Source: Candidatus Effluviviaceae Genus I sp. (GTDB lineage Bacteria > Joyebacterota > Joyebacteria > Joyebacterales > Joyebacteraceae). Taken from it: a stretch of DNA of 46,435 nucleotides. The notes under the pieces are model-generated. The model was not told the DNA's origin, did no database searches, and saw only the letters and a program-made list of their open reading frames with translations. A program made the translations under genes and the position numbers. Positions 1 to 6,493 of this stretch are shown here, one piece after another. Numbering within the stretch: position 1 is the first letter of the stretch; the number at the start of each line of letters is the position of its first letter. Location: assembly GCA_016867725.1 (NCBI GenBank), contig VGIX01000013.1, positions 1-46,435 on the forward strand. Direction: 5' to 3'.

Positions 1-1482
1 GAGGATCTCCTCCGCGCCGGCGAGCGTCGCCTCGAACCCGCGGCGCACGGCCACGTCGTCGATCAAGCGTCCGCCGAACACGAGCCCGTCGAGGATCGGA
101 TGCCCCTCGCCCGCCGGAGCGAGCCGCGCGCCGCTCGAGCGTTCGAAGGGGACCGTGAGCGTCACGCCCGTGACGGACGAGAGCGGGCCGGTGTTCCAGA
201 ACCTCGCGTCCGTCCTTCGCCCGAGAACGAAGAGCGCGCCGCCGCCGTCGGCGAGATGCCGCTCGGTCCACTCGAGTCCGGACCCCGGCAGCCTGCCGGC
301 GTCCGCGAAGACGACGACCGGGAACCGTCCGCGGTCCTGGCCCGCGAGCGCCGACGCGGCGACCCCCACGGGAGAGAAGCGCTCGCCGCGGCCGGTCGGG
401 TCCAGCGCCAGCCGAAGGTAGTGGCCGTCGCCACGCGCGTCGGCGCCGTCGGGCTCCACGACGAGCACCTCGACGCGCTCTGTCGCAGGGATCGCGAGGT
501 ACGCCTCGTTGTCGCCCGCGAAGGCGTCGGGCGGGATCTCCACGCGCCACGCGTGCCACCGAGCCCCGTCGACGGCCACGGCGAAGCCGACCGGGGACGA
601 CTCCCCGGGCCCCACGTCAACGCCCGCCTGACCGACCTGCGCGTCGTCGAGGAAGAGCCTGACCGGCACCGTTGCCCGCCGCCGGCCGTGGTTCCTCACC
701 TCGGCCGAGATCGTGTGAAGCCCCCGCGTGCCCCCGTACGCGCGCTCCACGCCGGTGACGACGACGCTGAGGTTGCTCTCGGGGCCGGCGACGGGAAGGC
801 AGTAGGTCCTCGGCCCCGCCGCATCCGGCGCCCGGGCCGACTCCGCGCCGGCCGTCGCGAGACGCCACCCGCTCCGCTGCATGTCGCCGATGACGTAGAT
901 CTCGCGGTTGAGGTTGCGCGCTCCGGCGAGGAGGTCGCGCGCGAGCGCGAGGGCGGCCGGGTAGTCGGTCGCCGCCGCGCCGACGCGCACGCCGTCGACG
1001 GCGGCCTTGAGCGCCTCGCGGCCGAAGGTGCCCCCGGGCAGCACGGAGCGCGGCGGGACGCCGGCCGTGACGAGAAACGCCTGGTCGCCCTCGGCGAGGA
1101 GGCCGGCGATCCCGCGCGCGGCGGCGACCGCGGCGTCGAAGAGCGGGCGGCCGTCCTGCCCGTCGCGCGACATGCTCGCGCTGTCGTCGAGCACGATGGC
1201 CACCGACGTCCGGGCGTGCGCGCCGCCCGCGTGCGCGCCGCGGAGGGTCGGCCGCGCGAGCGCGAGCGCCGCGCAGAGGAGCACGAGCGACCGCACGACG
1301 AGCAGGAGGATCTGCCGCAGCCGGACACGTCGGATGCGCTTCCGCTCCAGTTCCTTCAGGAACCGAAGCGAGCTGAAGTCGACCGTCTCGACCTTCCGCC
1401 GGCTGATCAGATGGATGACGAGCGGGACGAGCGCGGCAAGCCCGGCGAACAGAAACCCGGCGTTCAGGAAGGTGAGGTTCAC
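1..1482 (-). CDS. BatA-like von Willebrand A membrane protein (3' end outside window)
   Basis: The GTG at 1482-1480 is preceded by GGAGGT five bases upstream, and the frame stays open to the left edge (494 codons), so the C-terminus is missing. The first 80 residues follow the BatA N-terminal pattern: a membrane segment near residues 9-27, a basic stretch with VDFSSLRFLKELERKR, and a second membrane segment near 58-76. A VWA domain starts around residue 93 with a metal-site DxSxS motif (D99-S101-S103). The rest looks like periplasmic Ig-like material. It lies 43 bases behind the DUF58 gene and completes a moxR-DUF58-BatA cluster. Such clusters are thought to act as envelope chaperone or stress systems; the exact role here is unknown. 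Confidence 0.85.
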   Translation of the reverse strand, partial: MNLTFLNAGFLFAGLAALVPLVIHLISRRKVETVDFSSLRFLKELERKRIRRVRLRQILLLVVRSLVLLCAALALARPTLRGAHAGGAHARTSVAIVLDDSASMSRDGQDGRPLFDAAVAAARGIAGLLAEGDQAFLVTAGVPPRSVLPGGTFGREALKAAVDGVRVGAAATDYPAALALARDLLAGARNLNREIYVIGDMQRSGWRLATAGAESARAPDAAGPRTYCLPVAGPESNLSVVVTGVERAYGGTRGLHTISAEVRNHGRRRATVPVRLFLDDAQVGQAGVDVGPGESSPVGFAVAVDGARWHAWRVEIPPDAFAGDNEAYLAIPATERVEVLVVEPDGADARGDGHYLRLALDPTGRGERFSPVGVAASALAGQDRGRFPVVVFADAGRLPGSGLEWTERHLADGGGALFVLGRRTDARFWNTGPLSSVTGVTLTVPFERSSGARLAPAGEGHPILDGLVFGGRLIDDVAVRRGFEATLAGAEEIL

Positions 1483-1525
1483 GTGTGACCTCCGGCGCGA
1501 CCCGGCACGACCCGCCCGCGCCGCG

Positions 1526-2425
1526 CTATCCCAACCGCTTCCGCTTCTCGAGGTACGAGAAGAGCGCCCGGTCGTACGGCGTCGAGGTCAGCACCGGCAC
1601 GTAGTCGATCCTGCTCTCCGCGCACTCGCGCCTGAGCGTCGTCGTCCACCGCCCCACGGCGTCGAGGTAGTCCCGCCGCACCGTGAACGGCTCGGTGGTC
1701 ATCACCTCGCCCGTCTCCATGTCGCGGAACGACGCGTCCACGTCGAACCCGAAGTCGGCCTCGCGCGGGTCGAGGACGTGGAACACGATGACCTCGTGCT
1801 TGAGATGCCGGAAGTGCTTGAGCCCCGGAAGCACGTGATCGGCGTCGTCGAGGAGGTCGGAGATGAGGATGATGAGCCCCCGGCGCCGCACCCGCCGCGC
1901 GAGCTCGTGGAGCACGAGGCCGATGTCCGTTTCCGACGATGCGTCGGCGCGGTCGAGCTCGGCGAGGAGCAGGTGAAGCTGCTTCGCGCTCGACCGCGGT
2001 GGCACGAACCGCCTCACCGCCTCGTCGAACACGAGGAGGCCGACGGAGTCCTGCTGCTTGAGCATGAGGTAGATGAGCGCCGCGGCGAGGTACCGCCCGT
2101 ACTCGAGTTTCGACACGCCGGCCGACCCGTACGCCATCGAGGCGCTCGCGTCGAGCAGGACGTGCCCGCGGAGGTTGGTCTCCTCCTCGTACTCCTTGAT
2201 GTAGAAGCGGTCGGTCTTGCCGAAGACCTTCCAGTCGATGTGCTTGAGCGGATCGCCCGGCATGTACTGCCGATGCTCGGCGAACTCGACGCTGAAGCCC
2301 TTGTACGGGCTGCGGTGCAGCCCCGTCACGAAGCCCTCGACCACGAGGCGCGCGCGAAGCTCCATGGTCGCGAGCTTCGAGACGACCGCTGGGTTCAGAT
2401 AGCGTCGGAAGGACTCGTTCGTCAT
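1526..2425 (-). CDS. DUF58 domain protein
   Basis: 299 residues of the DUF58 family that accompanies MoxR ATPases. Diagnostic stretches are YKGFSVEFAEHRQYMPGD and the following DPLKHIDWKVFGKTDRFYIK, then a VWA-like segment with LLDASASMAYG and a hydrophobic GLIILISDLLDD strand. The ATG at 2425 was chosen because GGGAG lies four bases upstream and the protein then starts at the usual place (MTNESFRRYLNP). The frame is open back to a GTG overlapping the moxR stop near 2557, but the added 44 codons are low-complexity and run through a palindrome, so I think that stretch is untranslated. Probable partner of the MoxR ATPase and the VWA protein next door. Confidence 0.9.
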   Translation of the reverse strand: MTNESFRRYLNPAVVSKLATMELRARLVVEGFVTGLHRSPYKGFSVEFAEHRQYMPGDPLKHIDWKVFGKTDRFYIKEYEEETNLRGHVLLDASASMAYGSAGVSKLEYGRYLAAALIYLMLKQQDSVGLLVFDEAVRRFVPPRSSAKQLHLLLAELDRADASSETDIGLVLHELARRVRRRGLIILISDLLDDADHVLPGLKHFRHLKHEVIVFHVLDPREADFGFDVDASFRDMETGEVMTTEPFTVRRDYLDAVGRWTTTLRRECAESRIDYVPVLTSTPYDRALFSYLEKRKRLG

Positions 2426-2467
2426 CAGGCTCCCAGGAGGCGGAGGCCCATCATCCGCGACCGCGTC

Positions 2468-2548
2468 GGCGGGCTCCATCATCCCCTCCGGCTCAGACAA
2501 GGCTGCTTCGCAGCCAAACTCGCCGGGCGGGGATGATGGAGCCCCGCC
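2468..2548. repeat. 81-nt nested palindrome between moxR and the DUF58 gene
   Basis: The outer arms 2472-2486 and 2529-2543 are perfectly complementary over 15 bases and extend to about 20 with one bulge. Inside, CCGGC (2488-2492) pairs with GCCGG (2522-2526), and a central GGCTGC-TTC-GCAGCC hairpin occupies 2501-2515. The whole folds as one long interrupted stem in RNA or a cruciform in DNA. It sits in the gap of a co-oriented gene pair and could be a REP/MITE-like element, an mRNA processing site or a partial terminator. There is no T-tract. Confidence 0.8.
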
Positions 2549-2553
2549 ACCTG

Positions 2554-3561
2554 TCACTTCACCTCCGCCACGATCCGTTCGACGATGTCGGCCGGCGACA
2601 CGCCGTCGGCCTCGGCGTTGAAGCTCGTCACGATGCGGTGCCGCAGCACCGGCTGCGCGACCGCGCGAACGTCGTCGGTCTCCGGCGCGTACTTCCCCGC
2701 GAGCACGGCGCGCGTCTTCGCCGCGAGCACGAGGTACTGCGACGCGCGCGGGCCTGCGCCCCAGCTCACCCAGTTCCGCACGAACTCCGGCGATCCGTCG
2801 GCCGGGCGCGTGCTCCGCGCGAGACGCACGGCGTAGTCGAGCACGTGCCCCGGCACCGGGACGCGCCGCACGAGCCGCTGGAGCCCCCGGATGTCCTCGC
2901 CGGTCAGGACCCGCGTGAGGTCCGGCTGGTATGCGCTCGTGGTCGTCTCGACGATCTCCCTCTCTTCCGCCTCGGTCGGATATCCCACGTGGATGCTGAA
3001 CATGAAGCGGTCGAGCTGCGCCTCCGGCAGCGGGTACGTGCCCTCGAGCTCGATGGGGTTCTGCGTGGCGAGCACGAAGAACGGGAGGTCGAGCGGATAC
3101 GTGTTCCCCCCGGCCGTGACCTCCTTCTCCTGCATCGCCTGGAGGAGCGCGGCCTGCGTCTTCGGCGGCGTCCGGTTGATCTCGTCGGCCAGCACCACGT
3201 TCGCGAACACCGGACCTCGGATGAACTTGAAGCTGCGCGCGTGGCTCGCCGGGTCCTCCTCGATGATGTCGCTCCCCGTGATGTCCGACGGCATGAGATC
3301 CGGCGTGAACTGGATGCGCTTGAACGAGAGGTCGAGCACCGAGGCGAGCGTGCTCACCATGAGCGTCTTCGCGAGCCCCGGCACGCCGACGAGGATGCAG
3401 TGCCCGTCGGCGAGGATCGCCGTGAGAAGCTCCTCGATGACGCGGTCCTGGCCGACGATGACCTTGCGCATCTCGCCCAGGATCTTGCCCCGCGCCTCCG
3501 CGAGCGTCTGGATCGCCTCGATGTCCTTCCGTCCGTCTGCCCGCCCCGCGTCGCTGGCCAT
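2554..3561 (-). CDS. moxR: MoxR-family AAA+ ATPase
   Basis: 335 residues of a MoxR ATPase, a cytoplasmic AAA+ chaperone normally paired with VWA-domain proteins. Walker A is GVPGLAKT (residues 59-66), Walker B is VVLADEINR (near 122-130), and the sensor region is FVLATQNPIELEGTYPLPEA followed by QLDRF. The ATG at 3561 was preferred over an upstream in-frame start at 3612 because GAGGGG lies four to five bases before it and the protein then begins at the normal family position. It heads the minus-strand cluster moxR-DUF58-BatA and has its own sigma-70-like promoter at 3693-3721, divergent from the lipoprotein promoter. Confidence 0.95.
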   Translation of the reverse strand: MASDAGRADGRKDIEAIQTLAEARGKILGEMRKVIVGQDRVIEELLTAILADGHCILVGVPGLAKTLMVSTLASVLDLSFKRIQFTPDLMPSDITGSDIIEEDPASHARSFKFIRGPVFANVVLADEINRTPPKTQAALLQAMQEKEVTAGGNTYPLDLPFFVLATQNPIELEGTYPLPEAQLDRFMFSIHVGYPTEAEEREIVETTTSAYQPDLTRVLTGEDIRGLQRLVRRVPVPGHVLDYAVRLARSTRPADGSPEFVRNWVSWGAGPRASQYLVLAAKTRAVLAGKYAPETDDVRAVAQPVLRHRIVTSFNAEADGVSPADIVERIVAEVK

Positions 3562-3692
3562 GCTTCCCCTCGCTTCGGTTGCCGCGCTCGCGCGGTCCGC
3601 CCGTGAATGCACCTAGCCGCCGCGCACGGCCCCGGGATGGGCCTGCGCCGCGGTCCGTCTCTCCGTCCGGCGCGTCGCGCGCCGTGCAGACC

Positions 3693-3721
3693 AGTCTAGT
3701 GAACGCGGCGCCGCGGGGCAA
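3693..3721 (-). promoter_or_regulatory. Predicted sigma-70 promoter of moxR cluster
   Basis: Read on the minus strand, TTGCCC (3721-3716), a 17-base spacer and TAGACT (3698-3693). It lies about 130 bases before the moxR ATG and 25 bases from the oppositely oriented promoter at 3747, so the two form a compact divergent control region. Confidence 0.55.
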
Positions 3722-3746
3722 GGACGCGGTGCGACGGGCCGGGGGC

Positions 3747-3775
3747 TTGATTCGGCGCGCTCCGCGGCCTATGAT
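3747..3775 (+). promoter_or_regulatory. Predicted sigma-70 promoter of lipoprotein-DUF364-decarboxylase operon
   Basis: TTGATT (3747-3752), a 17-base spacer and TATGAT (3770-3775), 55 bases before the ATG of the lipoprotein gene. It is one of the best -35/-10 matches in the window. Confidence 0.65.
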
Positions 3776-3830
3776 GTGACGAGCCGTTCACCCCCTGCAG
3801 CACGCGGAGGTCGGCAGGCATCCGAATCAG

Positions 3831-4259
3831 ATGGAGGCGGCCCATGACCGCTCGAGGCTCTGCGCGCTCGTGCTCGCGCTCGTCGTCGTCGCCGGACTCG
3901 CGGGCTGCGCGAAGAAGGTGGCCGTCAGCATCTCGTCCACGGTCCCGGCCGCGCAGGCGGAGATCAAGACGAGCAAGGACAAGAACGAGAACAGCGTCGT
4001 GGACCTCAAGGTGAAGTACCTCGCGCCCCCCGACAGGCTCACGCCGCCGAGGTCCGTGTACGTCGTCCGGGTCGAGGCTCAGGACAGGGTCACCGTGAAC
4101 GTCGGACGCCTCAAGCTGAGCGACAAGCTCGAGGGCGGCATCAGGGTCACAACGCCCTACAAGAGCTTCAGGATCGTCGTCTCCGCCGAGGACGACGCGC
4201 TGGCCCGGTCGCCCGGGTCACACAGGGTCATCGAGACCGGGCAGATCAACATCCGATAG
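3831..4259 (+). CDS. Small predicted lipoprotein
   Basis: 142 residues. A type II signal peptide ends in a clear lipobox, LAGC, with the acceptor Cys at position 26; the next residues are Ala-Lys rather than Asp, which in enterobacterial rules favours the outer membrane. The mature part (about 117 residues) is polar and beta-rich with no family I recognise. The ATG at 3831 has no strong ribosome-binding site, but the signal peptide starts naturally there and the other nearby ATG is out of frame. It is first in a probable three-gene operon, 27 bases before the DUF364 gene, so a link to that pair is possible but unproven. Confidence 0.8.
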   Translation: MEAAHDRSRLCALVLALVVVAGLAGCAKKVAVSISSTVPAAQAEIKTSKDKNENSVVDLKVKYLAPPDRLTPPRSVYVVRVEAQDRVTVNVGRLKLSDKLEGGIRVTTPYKSFRIVVSAEDDALARSPGSHRVIETGQINIR

Positions 4260-4286
4260 CACGCGGTCTCTCATCCGGAGCGGCCC

Positions 4287-5093
4287 GTGACGTGTCTCCA
4301 GGAGCTCCGGCAGATCGGGATCGAGAAGAGCAGGGGGCTTCCGGACGAGGCCTTCCGCGTCCGCGGCCTGTGGCGGACCGACCTCCTCTTCAAGCCCAAC
4401 CCTGCCGAACGCACGTTCAACTACACGTTCCTCCTCGTCCAGACGGTCGCGGAGGGCGCGTGCTACTGCTCCACCATCCCCGCGCTCGTCGAGGGCTTCG
4501 ACCTGCTCGGCAAAGACTGCCGGACCGCCGAGTTCAAGTATCGCTGCTTCGAGGTCGCAGCCCTCGACGCGATGTTCTCGGCGTTCGACAAGCGCCCCGA
4601 TGAGACCCTCACGCTCTCCGGCACCTCGGCTGAGAAGGCGGTCCGGCGGAGCGGCATCATCGCGGGCGAGGTCCTGCGTCAGCTCGAGCTCGCCGGCGCG
4701 GAGCGCGGCCGCGTCGTCAACGTCGGCGTCATCGGCAACCTCGTGAAGATGCTGACGGAGCGCAGCATCGAGGTCGTCGGGACCGACGAGGACCCCGCGC
4801 TCGTCGGCTCCGAGATCGACGGCATCCCGGTGCACGGCGAGGAGCGCACCGTCGAGCTCGTCGAGGAGTGCGACGTCGCCGTCATGACCGGCATGATCAT
4901 CTCCACCGACACGATGGAGGACATCCTCGCCGCAGCCCGACGGGGCCGGACGCGGCTCGTCATGTTCTGCGAGACGGGCGCCCACCTGTGCGAGGAGTAC
5001 GTGCGAATGGGGGTGGACAGCGCCATCGCGGAGCCGTTCCCCTTCTACATCTTCGGCGGGACCACGCGGATCGACATCTTCAGGAAGAAGTGA
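4287..5093 (+). CDS. DUF364 Rossmann-like protein
   Basis: 268 residues. The C-terminal half matches the DUF364 (putative heavy-metal chelation) pattern: a nucleotide-fold-like start VVNVGVIGNLVKML, an acidic strand VVGTDEDP, then CDVAVMTGMIISTDTMEDIL and a terminal GVDSAIAEPFPFYIFGG block. The N-terminal half contains a cysteine pair (GACYCSTIP) and further cysteines. The GTG at 4287 is preceded by GGAG with a normal gap. The gene ends 10 bases before the proposed CTG of the decarboxylase and the two are surely cotranscribed. DUF364 has been suggested to bind metals or a cofactor, but no reaction is established. The family call is from remembered motifs, not a profile search. Confidence 0.75.
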   Translation: MTCLQELRQIGIEKSRGLPDEAFRVRGLWRTDLLFKPNPAERTFNYTFLLVQTVAEGACYCSTIPALVEGFDLLGKDCRTAEFKYRCFEVAALDAMFSAFDKRPDETLTLSGTSAEKAVRRSGIIAGEVLRQLELAGAERGRVVNVGVIGNLVKMLTERSIEVVGTDEDPALVGSEIDGIPVHGEERTVELVEECDVAVMTGMIISTDTMEDILAAARRGRTRLVMFCETGAHLCEEYVRMGVDSAIAEPFPFYIFGGTTRIDIFRKK

Positions 5094-5103
5094 GGAGGAG
5101 CGT

Positions 5104-6402
5104 CTGCTCAGGAACTTCGAACAGCGAGACGGCGTGCTGCACATCGGAGGCGTCCCCGTGACGGGGATCGTCGCGGACCACGGCACGCCGCTGTACATCT
5201 ACGACGGCGGCATGATCCAGGCGAAGTGCGGCGCCGTCGCCTCGGCCTTCCCGTCGTTCGACATCTTCTACTCCCTCAAGGCGAACCCGTCGCTCGGTCT
5301 GGTCGGGTTCCTCCGTCGCATGGGCGCCGGCGCCGAGATCGCCTCCGGCGGCGAACTCCACGTCGCGCGCGCGGCGGGGTTCGACCCGCTCGACATCGTC
5401 TTCGCCGGGCCCGGCAAGACCGACCGCGAGATCGAGGAGGCCATCGTCGCGGGGATCTTCGCGATCAACGTCGAGTCCGTGCGAGAGCTCGAGCGCGTCG
5501 CGCACATCTCGAAGCTGCTCGGAGTCCCCGCGCGGGTCGCGCTGCGCGTGAACACGGCGAACGGGCTGGCGGACCCGGGGCGCGGGTCGGCCGGTCCGCT
5601 CCACGAGCAGATGGCCGGGGGCCCGAGCAGGTTCGGCATCGACGAGGAGAAGCTCGGCAGGGTCGCCGAGGTGTGGAACCGACGAACCGTGGACATCGTC
5701 GGTGTCCACGTGTACACGGCGAGCCAGATCCTCAAGGCCGACGAGATCGTGGAGAACGCGCGGAGGGCCGTCGCCGTCGCCCGACTCGTCGAGGAGATGA
5801 CCGGCCGGCCGATCGAGTCCATCGATTTCGGAGGCGGCATCGGCGTGCCGCACTACGACAGTGAAACGCCGCTCGACCTCACGGCCCTCGGCGCGCGCGT
5901 CGAGGAGGTCTTCCGCCCGTTCGCGGAGGCGGACGCGCGGCTCATCATCGAACTGGGAAGGCACATCGTGTCCGAGGCCGGGGTGTTCGTGAGCAGGGTG
6001 ATCGAGCTCAAGGAATCCCGCGGCGAGCGGTTCGTCATCACGGACGGCGGGGTCAACCAGTTCCTGCGGCCCGTGCTCATGAAGGTGGACCACGAGGCGC
6101 GCGTCGTCAACAAGCTCGCGTCCCCCGGCGCGGCGACCGCGAGGGTCGGCGGCCCGCTCTGCACGCCGATCGACTGCACGGCCCGAGAGCTCCCGGTTCC
6201 CGACGACATCGCGCTCGACGACCTCGTCGGCGTGTTCAACGCGGGCGCCTACGGCTACTCGATGAGCCCGCTCCTCTTCCTCTCGCACCCGACGCCCGTC
6301 GAGGTGATGGTCCTCGACGGCGAGATCGTCCCGCTCAGGAAGCGCGGCACCTACGACGACCTCCTCCGCAACCAGCAGCCGTTCCCCGGCGCGGCGCGGT
6401 AG
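5104..6402 (+). CDS. PLP-dependent decarboxylase, DAP/ornithine decarboxylase fold, substrate unknown
   Basis: A fold-type III PLP enzyme. The PLP lysine is in FYSLKANPS, the glycine-rich phosphate loop is SIDFGGGIG, and ELGRHIV matches the EPGR region. Two places differ from diaminopimelate decarboxylase: the active-site CESGD is CTPID here, and the C-terminus reads GAYGYSMSPLLFLSHPTPVE instead of the LysA-type GAYGFSMASNYN block. Those features resemble decarboxylases of polysaccharide, exosortase or natural-product clusters, so I do not call it lysA. A GTG at 5134 is the first conventional start, but it lacks a good ribosome-binding site and omits the family N-terminus. The CTG at 5104 has AGGAGG five bases upstream and restores LRNFEQRDGVLH, typical of the family. 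The start is therefore tentative. Confidence 0.85.
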   Translation: MLRNFEQRDGVLHIGGVPVTGIVADHGTPLYIYDGGMIQAKCGAVASAFPSFDIFYSLKANPSLGLVGFLRRMGAGAEIASGGELHVARAAGFDPLDIVFAGPGKTDREIEEAIVAGIFAINVESVRELERVAHISKLLGVPARVALRVNTANGLADPGRGSAGPLHEQMAGGPSRFGIDEEKLGRVAEVWNRRTVDIVGVHVYTASQILKADEIVENARRAVAVARLVEEMTGRPIESIDFGGGIGVPHYDSETPLDLTALGARVEEVFRPFAEADARLIIELGRHIVSEAGVFVSRVIELKESRGERFVITDGGVNQFLRPVLMKVDHEARVVNKLASPGAATARVGGPLCTPIDCTARELPVPDDIALDDLVGVFNAGAYGYSMSPLLFLSHPTPVEVMVLDGEIVPLRKRGTYDDLLRNQQPFPGAAR

Positions 6403-6435
6403 GGGCCGGCGCGCTGGGACGAACCCCCGACGCGA

Positions 6436-6467
6436 CGCGCGCCGGGAGCCAATGCCCCCGGCGCGCG
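6436..6467. terminator. Hairpin between convergent genes
   Basis: A perfect 11-bp stem (6436-6446 with 6457-6467) closes a 10-base loop in the 91-base gap between the converging decarboxylase and Ig-repeat genes. It has no strong T-run on either side, so it is a probable bidirectional terminator or mRNA end stabiliser. Confidence 0.6.
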
Positions 6468-6493
6468 ATCCGTTGCGACTCCGATCGTCCCGA

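Noticed and set aside
2426-2557. Possible 44-residue N-terminal extension of the DUF58 protein from a GTG overlapping the moxR stop
   Set aside because: The extension is low-complexity, crosses the long palindrome and is not part of the family; the ATG at 2425 has its own ribosome-binding site.
5104-6402. Calling the PLP decarboxylase lysA
   Set aside because: The CESGD substrate motif and the LysA-type C-terminal block are not conserved, so only fold and reaction class can be supported.
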